Origin: an uncultured Faecalicoccus sp.
Lineage (GTDB): Bacteria; Bacillota_I; Bacilli_A; Erysipelotrichales; Erysipelotrichaceae
DNA length: 36,549 nucleotides
Direction: 5' to 3'
Assembly (NCBI RefSeq): GCF_944325745.1
Contig: NZ_CALVBG010000007.1
Span: 1 to 36,549, forward strand
Part shown: positions 20,393 to 28,308 of the stretch, in pieces
Numbering within the stretch: position 1 is the stretch's first letter
How the letters are laid out: each line of letters begins with the position of its first letter
The notes under the pieces: generated by a model
Databases searched by the model: none
What the model was told of the DNA's origin: nothing
What the model saw: only the letters and a program-made list of their open reading frames with translations
Made by a program: the position numbers and the translations under genes

Positions 20393-22846
20393 ATGAAGAA
20401 TTTGAAAAATATCGTATTATCACTGGGAATCTGTTTAGGGCTGCTGGTTCAGCCGCTCTTCGTTTTTGCCCAGGAAAATCAAGAAATCACGATCTATCAT
20501 ACCAATGATATGCATGGATATGTGACGGCTTCTGAAGATGTCATAGGTCTAGGCAAGATTGCCACTTTAAAGGCCATGGATCCCAATTCGATCTTGGTCG
20601 ATGCCGGCGATGCCATGCAGGGAGCACCGCTTGCTTCCCTGTCTAAAGGAGCAGATATCATCTCTTTGATGAATACTGCCGGCTATGATGTAATGGCTGT
20701 GGGAAACCATGAATTTGATTTTGGGATCGAGAATTTATTACAAAACAAGGATCTGGCAAATTTTCCGATCTTAGGAGCCAATGTATCTTATAATGGAAAT
20801 TCGGTTTTAGAATCTTCTGCGATCATTGAACGAGGAGGATATAAGATTGGATTCTTTGGCCTGGTGACCAAGGATACGGCGACCAGTACGAATCCATCCG
20901 GGATCCAAGGGGTCACATTTGCGGACGAGATCGAGACCGCTCAGGAACAAGTGACTTATTTAGAATCGCAAAACGTTGATGCGGTCATTGGCATCGTTCA
21001 TTGTGGGGAACAAAGCGGCGGGGCTTCAACGACAGCCCAAGATCTTGCCCAAGAGGTTGCGGGAATCGATGTTTTGATCGATGGACACTCGCATAAAGTA
21101 GAAAATGACAAAGTCAAAAATCAAGAAACTGGCGAGGAGACATTAGTCGTTCAGACCGGATGCAATGGAGCCAGTGTCGGTGAATTAGCGCTGACATTTG
21201 ACGAAAATGGAGAAGTGAACGCTACAGAAACGCTGTTAGATGTCGGCAGTGTCGCCAACATTGAAGAGAATGCTGCGGTCCAAGCTCAGCTCGCACAAAT
21301 CAATGCGGCGTTATCTGACGAATTAAATGTAGAGGTGGCTCAAAGCGATACGACATTATGGGCCGGTTCTTTAGGAGATGGCGTCACGATCACCCGTGTG
21401 GTAGAAACGAATCTAGGGGATTTGGTTGCCGATGCCTTCCAGGCGAAAGCCAAAGAAATAGCCGGTGATTCTTTTCCGGTGGTTGCGGTGGAAAATGGCG
21501 GCGGGATCCGAGAAAAATTTCCGAACGGATCTATTACGCAAGGGGATCTTGTCACTGCGTTTCCATTCTCCAATACGGTGGTTTTAAAAGTTGTGACCCC
21601 TAAAGACTTGTACGAGATCATGCAGGAAGGGGCTTCCTGCTTGGATGGTCAGAATCCGGAAACGGGAATGTTGTTGCAGTTGGCCAATTCTGGAAGCTTT
21701 ATGCAAGTCAGCGGAATGAAAGTGATCTATAACTCGGAAGCGGCCTCTGTTCAATCTATTACATTGGATGGACAAACTACACCGCTGGATCCAAACGATG
21801 CAACTACACAGATCCTTCTTGCGACCAATAACTATATTGCGGATTCTAAATTGGCAGATATTGCGAAATATGCCGAAGCTGGCGGTGAATTAGAAACGAT
21901 CCAGGAATATCTTCAAAAGGCAGATTTAAGTCAATATCGTCAAACACAGGGACGGATTCAATTTACGGGCAGTGAGTATGAGCCAGGAGATTATCAGGCA
22001 ACGCTGCAGATCTTAGATCAAAATCATCAGCCATTCACCAATCAAACGGTACAGTTTGTCGTGGATGGAAGGAATAAGATGGAAGCTAAGACAGATGAAA
22101 ATGGCTATGTCTTGCTCACGTTAGAAGATGGAGCGCACAGTGTTCGTCTGGCTAGTGGAACCGAGGAAGTCTATGTGGATAACTATACTGGGTTTGGAAT
22201 CATCGAAGGAAATTACCGCGGGTCCTTTCCAGTTTTGATCACGAGTGATTCTCTGGAAGAAGAAACCCCAACCCAGCCGGAAACTACGATTCTTTCCAAT
22301 GCATCGGGTGTGAAAGTGGAAATTCCGACATCGGCTGCGCAAGGATTAGGCCTTGAAGTGAATCGTGTTTATAAAGGAATTGATGAAATCAAAGAGGTAT
22401 TATCGAAACTGATTGCGATCGATTCCGATAAAATCGCGGTATACGATCTAAGTTTTAAAAAGGATGGAAAGGACTACGATTTCAACCAGCAGTTTGAAGC
22501 GAAGGTCATGATTCCGATTCCGGAAGGATGGGATCCCAATGCATTGGCACTTTATTACTATGATGAAGAAACAAGATCCGCTACAGAAGTCGCCTTCCAA
22601 GTCAAAGATGGATTTGTAGAGTTCACGACCAATCATTTCTCTTACTATGTTTTGGCACAAAAAGCGCAAGGAAAAGATCATTCGAATGCACAGACAACCG
22701 AAGAGAACAAAAAAGAAGATTCTCTAATGGAAGAAGGATCCAAGACTTCAACGCAGACAAATACAAGTTTGTATGTGGTTTTATTGGCAGTCAGTGCTGT
22801 TATATTGATCCTGATTGGAAAATATTTAAATAAAAAGGATAAATAA
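20393..22846 (+). CDS. Surface-anchored 5'-nucleotidase / metallophosphoesterase (UshA-like)
   Basis: An 817-residue exported enzyme. It has a signal peptide (1 to about 27) and a metallophosphoesterase domain with YHTNDMHGY, DAGDAMQG, GNHEFDFG and GHSHK (about 30-270). The 5'-nucleotidase C-terminal domain (about 310-510) contains LGDLVADAF and ENGGGIRE. An Ig-like/carboxypeptidase-regulatory-like repeat (about 535-610) and a further beta-rich module precede a C-terminal TM helix with a positive tail (NKKDK). It probably hydrolyses extracellular nucleotides to nucleosides and phosphate. The C-terminus has the shape of a wall-sorting signal but no LPXTG motif (QTNTS precedes the helix), so it may simply be membrane-anchored. 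ATG at 20393 follows an AGAAAG box; the TTG before it is less likely. Confidence 0.92.
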   Translation: MKNLKNIVLSLGICLGLLVQPLFVFAQENQEITIYHTNDMHGYVTASEDVIGLGKIATLKAMDPNSILVDAGDAMQGAPLASLSKGADIISLMNTAGYDVMAVGNHEFDFGIENLLQNKDLANFPILGANVSYNGNSVLESSAIIERGGYKIGFFGLVTKDTATSTNPSGIQGVTFADEIETAQEQVTYLESQNVDAVIGIVHCGEQSGGASTTAQDLAQEVAGIDVLIDGHSHKVENDKVKNQETGEETLVVQTGCNGASVGELALTFDENGEVNATETLLDVGSVANIEENAAVQAQLAQINAALSDELNVEVAQSDTTLWAGSLGDGVTITRVVETNLGDLVADAFQAKAKEIAGDSFPVVAVENGGGIREKFPNGSITQGDLVTAFPFSNTVVLKVVTPKDLYEIMQEGASCLDGQNPETGMLLQLANSGSFMQVSGMKVIYNSEAASVQSITLDGQTTPLDPNDATTQILLATNNYIADSKLADIAKYAEAGGELETIQEYLQKADLSQYRQTQGRIQFTGSEYEPGDYQATLQILDQNHQPFTNQTVQFVVDGRNKMEAKTDENGYVLLTLEDGAHSVRLASGTEEVYVDNYTGFGIIEGNYRGSFPVLITSDSLEEETPTQPETTILSNASGVKVEIPTSAAQGLGLEVNRVYKGIDEIKEVLSKLIAIDSDKIAVYDLSFKKDGKDYDFNQQFEAKVMIPIPEGWDPNALALYYYDEETRSATEVAFQVKDGFVEFTTNHFSYYVLAQKAQGKDHSNAQTTEENKKEDSLMEEGSKTSTQTNTSLYVVLLAVSAVILILIGKYLNKKDK

Positions 22847-22851
22847 ACTAG

Positions 22852-22878
22852 AAAGGCTTGAGAATGCTCAAGCCTTTT
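22852..22878 (+). terminator. Hairpin after the 5'-nucleotidase gene
   Basis: An 11-bp perfect stem (AAAGGCTTGAG with CTCAAGCCTTT), 4-nt loop and only four Ts. The next gene starts 15 nt later, so some readthrough is needed to express it unless it has an unseen promoter. Confidence 0.75.
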
Positions 22879-22892
22879 AGAAAGGAATAGAT

Positions 22893-23504
22893 ATGAAATT
22901 TAGTGATATTGATTTTTCAGCGCTTTCTCAAATGATGAATTCCATGAGTGATGAGGAAAAAGAACGTCTGAATTCGATGGCAGAAAACATGATGGAAAAC
23001 ATGAAAGGGCAACCGGAACCGGAAGAAGATACGGATTTTTATGAATTCTTTGGGATTTGTGAAGAAGAGTACGCCGATCTTCCTGGACAGGTCTTAGATC
23101 AGATCGAGGCGGCTTGTGATTTGGAGCAGTATTATGAGGATGTTCCGGAATCGGATTTCAGCGCTTCCGTTCTTTTCTTAGGGAAAGCGGTTTTGAATAT
23201 GGTTCGTCACTATCACGCTCCGATCTATCAGAATGTATTGGGCTTGTCCAAATTTGTCAATCCACATACAACTGTTTTGTATGATTATTTCTATCCGTTG
23301 TTGGATGAAGAACATATCCATAAGCTTTGTGATGAAGGCTATGGAGAATCCAGTCTGTGGATCGATCATAAGAATATGCTGCAGCAGATCTATATGGCGC
23401 TCAACCGAGCAGAATATGACTTTATCAATTATGAAACGCTGCAGGAAATCAAATCCATATTGTTTGATCAAAAAGGTTTGATCCAAATTATAAATTTGAT
23501 TTAA
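22893..23504 (+). CDS. Acidic protein of unknown function
   Basis: A 203-residue protein that I do not recognise. The start is well supported by AGAAAGGAATAG upstream. The first 50 residues are methionine- and glutamate-rich and look helical, followed by a very acidic linker (PEPEEDTD). The rest is a probable soluble alpha-helical domain rich in Tyr, His and Leu (about 55-203), without a signal peptide, membrane segment or metal-binding cysteine motif. It lies directly behind the hairpin that ends the 5'-nucleotidase gene and is followed by its own terminator. There is no obvious functional link to either neighbour. Confidence 0.8.
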   Translation: MKFSDIDFSALSQMMNSMSDEEKERLNSMAENMMENMKGQPEPEEDTDFYEFFGICEEEYADLPGQVLDQIEAACDLEQYYEDVPESDFSASVLFLGKAVLNMVRHYHAPIYQNVLGLSKFVNPHTTVLYDYFYPLLDEEHIHKLCDEGYGESSLWIDHKNMLQQIYMALNRAEYDFINYETLQEIKSILFDQKGLIQIINLI

Positions 23505-23518
23505 ATAGAATGACCTAT

Positions 23519-23573
23519 AGGAAGTGTTTGTTTAGGCTCCTTGGCCTTGGACATTTCCTGTTTTGTTTTTTTC
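23519..23573 (+). terminator. Terminator of the acidic protein gene
   Basis: A 9-bp stem (AGGAAGTGT with ACATTTCCT, one G-U pair) encloses a second small hairpin (AGGC/GCCT) and is followed by a T-rich run. This rules out a coding start for the TetR gene upstream of it. Confidence 0.7.
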
Positions 23574-23608
23574 TAGAAAACGCAAAGATTTTTTCTTATT
23601 ATATAACT

Positions 23609-24079
23609 ATGGATACGAAATATTTATTGGCAGAGGCTTTGAAGCGGTGTATGAAAAAAGCTCCTTTAGAGAAGATCACAATTAAGGACATTACAGATAC
23701 ATGCGGGGTCTCCCGCCAGACTTTTTATCGTCATTTTAAAGATCGGCAAGATCTGGTCAACTGGTACTTTGATAAGATTCTTTTAGAATCTTTTGAACAT
23801 ATGGGAGAAGGGAAAACGATCTACGACGGTTTGGTGAATAAATTTACGTTTATCAATCAAGAAAAATTATTTTTCTCGGCTGCCTTCAAAAATGATGATC
23901 AAAACAATCTGCGTGATCATGATTTTGAATTGATTCTTGCGTTTTATACCCATCGAATACAAGAAAAAACCAGGCATCCACTTTCTGATCAGCTGCAGTT
24001 TCAGCTGGAGATGTATTGCCAAGGTTCCATATATATGACAGTAAAATGGCTTTTGAATGGAGCTCAATCTTCACCGTAG
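23609..24079 (+). pseudogene. TetR/DhaS-type regulator interrupted by an amber codon
   Basis: A 156-codon reading frame of the TetR family, DhaS-like branch. The N-terminal helix-turn-helix (about 1-55) contains TIKDITDTCGVSRQTFYRHF, and a C-terminal ligand/dimer domain follows (about 60-150). The frame stops at TAG (24077-24079), but the same frame then continues with NLARQMVDSMPENLRQVYTD and LDLL to TAA at 24152-24154. That stretch has the character of the normal C-terminus (SSPEE-LARQM type). The intact protein would be about 181 residues, so one substitution appears to have created the stop. The shortened product loses about 25 residues and may still fold. ATG at 23609 lacks a Shine-Dalgarno site. 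It stands upstream of fucO and probably regulated it. Confidence 0.8.
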
Positions 24080-24154
24080 AATCTCGCTAGGCAGATGGTG
24101 GATTCTATGCCCGAAAATCTACGGCAAGTATATACGGATCTGGATCTTTTATAA

Positions 24155-24214
24155 AGTGACAGATTCGTTTTTTTGTAACTTATCATACGCTAAGCCCATT
24201 GATAAAATAAAGAT
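24155..24214 (+). promoter_or_regulatory. Possible promoter/operator region upstream of fucO
   Basis: GTGACA (24156-24161) and TATCAT (24181-24186) could form a -35/-10 pair, but the spacing of 19 bp is long. An imperfect inverted pair AAGTGAC/GTAACTT (24154-24160 and 24175-24181) falls in the same place and could be a site for the adjacent TetR-type regulator. Both are tentative. Confidence 0.3.
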
Positions 24215-24228
24215 AGAAAGCGTTTACA
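24215..24228. promoter_or_regulatory. cre-like site (CcpA) upstream of fucO
   Basis: AGAAAGCGTTTACA matches the Bacillota catabolite-response consensus TGWAARCGYTWNCW at 13 of 14 positions. It lies 19 nt before the start codon, downstream of the likely promoter, a position that normally gives repression by CcpA when good sugars are present. Confidence 0.65.
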
Positions 24229-24246
24229 TAAAGGAGGAACAATAAA

Positions 24247-25392
24247 ATGTCAAACAGAATTATGTTAAACGAAACATCTTATCATGGTTACGGAGCAATT
24301 CAGGAAATTGCCAATGAAGCGAAGGCGAGAGCTTATAAGAAGGCTCTTGTATGTTCAGATCCCGATTTGATCAAATATGGAGTTACTGGCAAGGTGACCA
24401 AAGTTTTGGAAGATGCCGGATTAGAATATACGATCTATTCGGATATCAAGGCAAACCCGACAATTGAAAATGTTCAAAAGGGAGTTGCAGCCTTTAAAGA
24501 AGCGCAAGCCGATTACATTGTTGCGATTGGTGGCGGTTCTTCTATGGATACAGCCAAAGCTATTGGGATCATCATTGCCAACCCAGAATTTGAAGATGTA
24601 CGTTCTCTAGAAGGAACGGCGCCTACCAAAAATCCTTGCGTTCCCATTATTGCCGTACCGACGACTGCAGGAACAGCAGCAGAAGTAACGATCAATTATG
24701 TGATTACAGATGTTGAGAAAAAGAGAAAGTTCGTATGCGTGGATCCGCATGATATGCCTGTGATCGCAATCATTGATCCTGATATGATGTCATCAATGCC
24801 AAAAGGACTGACAGCTTCTACGGGAATGGATGCATTGACACATGCGATCGAAGGTTATACGACGAAGGCTGCGTGGGAAATGACAGATATGTTCCATTTA
24901 AAGGCAATCGAGATCATCAGCCGTTCATTAAGAAGTGCCGTTGCGAATGAAAAAGAAGGGCGTGAAGGCATGGCGTTAGGACAATATATTGCCGGTATGG
25001 GATTCTCCAATGTCGGACTAGGAATTGCACACTCTATGGCTCATACTTTAGGTGCTGTTTATGATACGCCGCATGGGGTGGCTTGTGCTATGATGCTCCC
25101 TATCGTTATGGAATATAACGCAGATTGTACAGGTGAAAAATATCGTGAGATTGCGCGAGCTATGGGCGTCAAAGATGTCGATTCCATGACCCAGGAGGAA
25201 TATCGTAAAGCGGCTGTAGATGCTGTTCAACAATTATCTATCGATGTCGGTATCCCAACAAAATTGGAAGCTTTAAAAGAAGAAGATCTCGATTTCTTGG
25301 CAAAATCAGCTTATGAAGATGCTTGTGCTCCAGGCAATCCAAAAGATGCCAGCATTGAAGATCTGAAGGCCCTGTTTAGAAAATTAATGTAA
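24247..25392 (+). CDS. fucO: Lactaldehyde reductase / iron-dependent alcohol dehydrogenase
   Basis: A 381-residue group III (iron-type) alcohol dehydrogenase closest in pattern to FucO, which interconverts lactaldehyde and 1,2-propanediol with NAD(H). The cofactor motif GGGSSMDTAK is at about 95-104, and the metal ligands D195, H199, H262 and H276 are present at nearly the same numbering as in E. coli FucO. The signature region GMDALTHAIEGY is intact. A strong AAGGAGG site sets the start. It stands alone behind a damaged TetR gene and a cre-like box and has its own terminator. No fucose or rhamnose genes are nearby, so its role could be general redox disposal of aldehydes. 1,3-Propanediol dehydrogenase is a less likely alternative. 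Confidence 0.93.
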   Translation: MSNRIMLNETSYHGYGAIQEIANEAKARAYKKALVCSDPDLIKYGVTGKVTKVLEDAGLEYTIYSDIKANPTIENVQKGVAAFKEAQADYIVAIGGGSSMDTAKAIGIIIANPEFEDVRSLEGTAPTKNPCVPIIAVPTTAGTAAEVTINYVITDVEKKRKFVCVDPHDMPVIAIIDPDMMSSMPKGLTASTGMDALTHAIEGYTTKAAWEMTDMFHLKAIEIISRSLRSAVANEKEGREGMALGQYIAGMGFSNVGLGIAHSMAHTLGAVYDTPHGVACAMMLPIVMEYNADCTGEKYREIARAMGVKDVDSMTQEEYRKAAVDAVQQLSIDVGIPTKLEALKEEDLDFLAKSAYEDACAPGNPKDASIEDLKALFRKLM

Positions 25393-25396
25393 CAAA

Positions 25397-25453
25397 AAAA
25401 GCTATGTAAAACTCTATGGTGAATCAAAATCATCAAGAGCTTACATAGCTTTT
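25397..25453 (+). terminator. Terminator of fucO
   Basis: A perfect 13-bp stem (AAAAGCTATGTAA with TTACATAGCTTTT) around a 31-nt loop. The A- and T-runs are in the stem itself, so it could also act for minus-strand transcripts. Confidence 0.7.
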
Positions 25454-25553
25454 ATATTGGTTAAAGTATACATTGATATTGTTCAGAATCGTAAATAAAG
25501 CATAGAAACAAATAGTTTCTGTGGCGAAAATGTGGGTGAAACTGCAAAAAATA
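25454..25553. other. Intergenic stretch with no gene recognised
   Basis: About 100 AT-rich bases between the fucO terminator and the tRNA-Asn terminator. Only a 6-bp hairpin (AGAAAC/GTTTCT, 25504-25520) is visible. Confidence 0.5.
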
Positions 25554-25605
25554 AAACACTTTCTTAATTTCGCCCTTTACCTAAAGCGTTTTTAAGAAAG
25601 TGTTT
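25554..25605 (-). terminator. Terminator of tRNA-Asn
   Basis: A perfect 14-bp stem (AAACACTTTCTTAA at 25554-25567 with TTAAGAAAGTGTTT at 25592-25605), followed on the minus strand by a T-rich tail. It begins 9 nt after the tRNA 3' end. Confidence 0.8.
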
Positions 25606-25613
25606 ATTCGCAA

Positions 25614-25689
25614 TGGCGCCTGAAACAAGACTCGAACTTGTGACCTGCCGGTTAACAGCCGGATGCTCTACCGACTGAGCTATTCAGGC
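25614..25689 (-). tRNA. tRNA-Asn (anticodon GUU)
   Basis: A 76-nt cloverleaf on the minus strand: acceptor GCCTGAA with TTCAGGC, discriminator G, encoded CCA, anticodon loop CTGTTAA and T-loop AGTTCGAGTCT. The outermost anticodon-stem pair (27-43) is a U-C mismatch. Confidence 0.96.
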
Positions 25690-25701
25690 AACTGCTCAAT
25701 T

Positions 25702-25730
25702 ATATTATCATACTCTTTTAGAGGACGCAA
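25702..25730 (-). promoter_or_regulatory. Promoter of tRNA-Asn
   Basis: Read on the minus strand: TTGCGT (25730-25725), 17-bp spacing and TAATAT (25707-25702), which overlaps a TATAAT shifted by three bases. It starts about 12 nt before the tRNA 5' end. Confidence 0.55.
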
Positions 25731-25759
25731 TAGGAAAAAATAAAAAAATCAATCTGTAC

Positions 25760-25788
25760 TTGTAATTTTTTAGGGTTCGGTTTTAAAT
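25760..25788 (+). promoter_or_regulatory. Possible promoter of the HAD phosphatase gene
   Basis: TTGTAA (25760-25765) and TTAAAT (25783-25788) with 17-bp spacing, 28 nt before the start codon. The match to consensus is moderate. Confidence 0.4.
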
Positions 25789-25816
25789 GATTGTAAGCTA
25801 AAAAGGAAGTGGGCTT

Positions 25817-26695
25817 ATGATCAAGGCAATCGTCATGGATATGGATGGTACTTTGTTAGATCCATCCAATAAAATCATGCCAAAAACCAAAAACGCATTG
25901 ATTGAATTACAGAAAAAAGGTGTGCAATTAATACTGGCCAGTGGACGCAGTTATACCCGACTGATGCCGTATGCCAAGGAACTATCCATGGATAAACATC
26001 GAGGATGGTTATTAGAAGTGGATGGTGTTGCTGTATATGATTTGTCAAAGATGGAACGAAAGATCTTACGCAGGATGACCATAGAAGAAGTTCGAAGAGT
26101 ATTTTCTGATTTGATCCATAGAAACTGCGAAAGCATGGCTTGCTTTGATGATGGTGTCTATGACTTTTTTCCAGAAACGATCCGTCAGATCAAAGCGGAT
26201 CTAAGAATCAAAGAAAAGTTGCCAGAAGATTTCCCTTGGACCGGCGGGCCTTGGGGCTGGCTGGCAGATATGCGGGACGGCTATCCGAATATTCACTATA
26301 TCCAGGATGTGCAGGAGATATCCCCGCCGATCAATAAAGTTCAGCTCATGCAGGAGGAACAAGAGATCCAGTCTTTGTATGAAGCTTTGACCGAGAAACT
26401 TCTGGATTTTAATGTGTTTCGGACAGCGCCTCGTCAACTAGAGATTCTTCCTAAAGGCGTTTCAAAAGGAGAGACCTTAGAGAAGATCATGGAATGGGAA
26501 GGCTGGACCATGGATGAAGTTTTGGCGTTTGGCGATGGCGAAAATGATGTCAGTTTATTTGATGTGGTCAAGAACAGTTTTGCGATGGGGCAGGCCAAAG
26601 CGTATGTCAAAGATCGGGCAAAATTTGTCACGGCTCCTAATGATCAGGAAGGAATCTGGCAGGCGTTAAATAAACTAGGCCTGCTTGAAGAATAA
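25817..26695 (+). CDS. Cof-type HAD-superfamily phosphatase
   Basis: A 292-residue HAD hydrolase of the Cof/YbjI/YkrA (type IIB cap) family. Motif I DMDGTLLD has the nucleophile D8 and acid D10, motif II is LASGRS, and motif IV is FGDGENDVSLF. The cap domain lies between (about 85-200). Members dephosphorylate sugar phosphates, flavin precursors or other small phosphates with loose specificity, so a substrate cannot be named. The start is supported by AAGGAAG upstream. The downstream transferase gene begins 21 nt after it, which suggests a two-gene unit. A shared role in phosphate-ester or envelope metabolism is only a guess. Confidence 0.93.
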   Translation: MIKAIVMDMDGTLLDPSNKIMPKTKNALIELQKKGVQLILASGRSYTRLMPYAKELSMDKHRGWLLEVDGVAVYDLSKMERKILRRMTIEEVRRVFSDLIHRNCESMACFDDGVYDFFPETIRQIKADLRIKEKLPEDFPWTGGPWGWLADMRDGYPNIHYIQDVQEISPPINKVQLMQEEQEIQSLYEALTEKLLDFNVFRTAPRQLEILPKGVSKGETLEKIMEWEGWTMDEVLAFGDGENDVSLFDVVKNSFAMGQAKAYVKDRAKFVTAPNDQEGIWQALNKLGLLEE

Positions 26696-26716
26696 ACAGT
26701 TCGATAAAAAGGAAGG

Positions 26717-28147
26717 TTGAATGAGTTGTTGAACTTTTTGATAATATTGATTGGATCCGTATTGGCAAGGACCGTCGCATGGGCATTTTCCTATTTTGGA
26801 CTTTCTTCGTTTGAACAGCTGGTTTTTCATATTAAAGTGCCGTTGGAAGGAACGAATAAACGGTTCTTAGTGGACTGGGTCCGTCTGTGTTTTCTTTATG
26901 GTCTGATCCTGTCAGTTCTGATCTTTTTTCTTTTCTACATTTTGGATTTATCAGATGAATTAGCTTGGGTCTGGTTTGCCCTTTGCTTGATTTATTCGGC
27001 TGCCAAAGTCGGACTTTTTACGTATATTCTTCACCAGTTTCAATCCAGTGATCTTTATGAGAAAGAATATATTCATCCGGATGAAACCTCATGGATGGCA
27101 CCGAAAGAAAAAAAGAATTTGATTCATATCTATTTGGAATCAATGGAAACCACTTATGCGAAAAAAGAAGATGGAGGCGATGCGCAAGAAAACCTTCTTC
27201 CATATTTAACTTCTTTGACAAAAGAAAATCTTTCATTTTCGCAGCACGACAAGATCGGAGGCGGCCTCGTGGTAACAGGAACCGGCTGGACCACGGGAGC
27301 AATGGTTGCATCCAGTGCGGGAGTCCCTCTGATTTTTCCCATCTATCATCCTTTTTGTACGGATAAAAAACCCTTCATGGAAGGGCTTGTCGGTCTGGGA
27401 GATATTTTAGAGGAAAACGGATACTCCAATACGTTGATGATCGGTTCTCAGGCGGTATTTGGCGGACGAAAGTTTTATTATGATCAACATGGTCATTATC
27501 AGATCTATGATTTAGACAGAGCAAAAAAAGAAGGCTGGCTAGATTCGGATTACCATACGTTTTGGGGATATGAGGATGAGAAGCTTTTTGCCTTTGCGAA
27601 AAAAAAGCTTTTAGAGCTTGCCCAAAAGGATCAGCCGTTTAATTTTGAAATATTGACAGTCGATACGCATCATCCTTATGGCTATCAACAAGATGATTGG
27701 GATCAACCTTTTACGAAGGGGATCTCCAATTCCATTTATCATACAGACCAGTTATTGAAAGATTTCATGGAGTGGTTGAAGAAACAATCTTTCTATGAAG
27801 ATACCGTGGTCGTGATCCAGGGAGATCATACCAGTATGGCGGCTCAATATATCCATTCGACCTATGATAAGGATTTTGACCGTCGAATCTGGAATGTATT
27901 TATTCATCCTCAAAAAAAGACAAAAGAAACACAATATCGAGAATTTTCCACTTTAGATCTATTCCCAACGATCCTTTCTTCTTTGGGTTTTTCCCTGCCT
28001 AAAAAAGGCCTGGGATTAGGGCGCGATCTGTTGGGAGACCAGAAAACTTTGGTGGAAAAATACGGATGGGACACGCTCAATTTATGGATCAAAAAACGAT
28101 CTCGCTTCTATCAAAAAAAGATTTTGAAGCTGGGTAAAAAAAGCTGA
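26717..28147 (+). CDS. LTA synthase-like membrane sulfatase-fold transferase
   Basis: A protein of up to 476 residues with three N-terminal membrane segments (about 4-26, 53-76, 80-103) and a large external alkaline-phosphatase-fold domain. Motifs agree with the LtaS/MdoB phosphoglycerol transferase group: HIYLESMETTY (metal site), TGWTTGAMVASSAG with the catalytic threonine, VDTHHPYG and VIQGDHTSMA (metal ligands). LtaS proteins usually have five membrane segments and over 600 residues, so this is a shorter relative that may add phosphoglycerol or phosphoethanolamine to a glycolipid or surface glycan. The start is uncertain: TTG at 26717 lies hard against the AAGGAAGG box, so TTG at 26726 or 26729 is as likely. 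No ATG fits. Confidence 0.87.
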   Translation: MNELLNFLIILIGSVLARTVAWAFSYFGLSSFEQLVFHIKVPLEGTNKRFLVDWVRLCFLYGLILSVLIFFLFYILDLSDELAWVWFALCLIYSAAKVGLFTYILHQFQSSDLYEKEYIHPDETSWMAPKEKKNLIHIYLESMETTYAKKEDGGDAQENLLPYLTSLTKENLSFSQHDKIGGGLVVTGTGWTTGAMVASSAGVPLIFPIYHPFCTDKKPFMEGLVGLGDILEENGYSNTLMIGSQAVFGGRKFYYDQHGHYQIYDLDRAKKEGWLDSDYHTFWGYEDEKLFAFAKKKLLELAQKDQPFNFEILTVDTHHPYGYQQDDWDQPFTKGISNSIYHTDQLLKDFMEWLKKQSFYEDTVVVIQGDHTSMAAQYIHSTYDKDFDRRIWNVFIHPQKKTKETQYREFSTLDLFPTILSSLGFSLPKKGLGLGRDLLGDQKTLVEKYGWDTLNLWIKKRSRFYQKKILKLGKKS

Positions 28148-28152
28148 TTTTA

Positions 28153-28166
28153 TGGAAGCGTATTCG
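28153..28166. promoter_or_regulatory. Weak cre-like sequence upstream of pflB
   Basis: TGGAAGCGTATTCG matches the catabolite-response consensus at 11 of 14 positions and abuts the -35 box. This is a weak candidate. Confidence 0.25.
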
Positions 28167-28195
28167 TTGACACTTTTCGTCTTCTTGGGTATCAT
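28167..28195 (+). promoter_or_regulatory. Promoter of the riboswitch-pflB-pflA unit
   Basis: Consensus TTGACA (28167-28172), 17-bp spacing and TATCAT (28190-28195). The start is predicted near 28202, right at the beginning of the riboswitch. Confidence 0.85.
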
Positions 28196-28203
28196 GAAAT
28201 CGT

Positions 28204-28275
28204 GCTTATACGACTGACGGAATTAGTGGAACAGACCACATGAAGTATAAGAGTGCATAGCCGACCGTCTGGGCA
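28204..28275 (+). promoter_or_regulatory. ZTP riboswitch (pfl motif) aptamer
   Basis: The fold of the pfl RNA motif can be drawn from the sequence. P1 is CTTATAC (28205-28211) with GTATAAG (28245-28251). P2 is GTGG/CCAC (28226-28229 with 28236-28239). The diagnostic pseudoknot is GACGG (28216-28220) with CCGTC (28265-28269), which lies in the conserved CCGTCTGGGCA. This class senses ZTP/ZMP, which accumulates when 10-formyl-tetrahydrofolate is short, and usually switches genes on. It is placed directly before pyruvate formate-lyase, a formate source for folate one-carbon units. Confidence 0.93.
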
Positions 28276-28278
28276 GAA

Positions 28279-28308
28279 AGAAAAGCCCGGAGGCCGGCTT
28301 TTCTTACG
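28279..28308 (+). terminator. Riboswitch expression platform: intrinsic terminator
   Basis: AGAAAAGCC (28279-28287) pairs with GGCTTTTCT (28296-28304), with extra internal CCGG pairing and a T-rich 3' side. An alternative pairing CTGGGC (28269-28274) with GCCCGG (28285-28290) would compete with it. Ligand binding to the aptamer is expected to prevent terminator formation. Confidence 0.75.

Noticed and set aside
23510-23608. Upstream extension of the TetR gene starting at 23510
   Set aside because: The region forms the terminator of the previous gene, and the extra residues do not look like a TetR N-terminus.
24077-24079. TAG read as pyrrolysine
   Set aside because: TetR regulators do not use pyrrolysine and no pyrrolysine genes are in view; a nonsense mutation is simpler.
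24057-24245. Plus-strand frame between the TetR gene and fucO
   Set aside because: It is in another frame from the interrupted TetR C-terminus, which reads sensibly in its own frame; no ribosome binding site.
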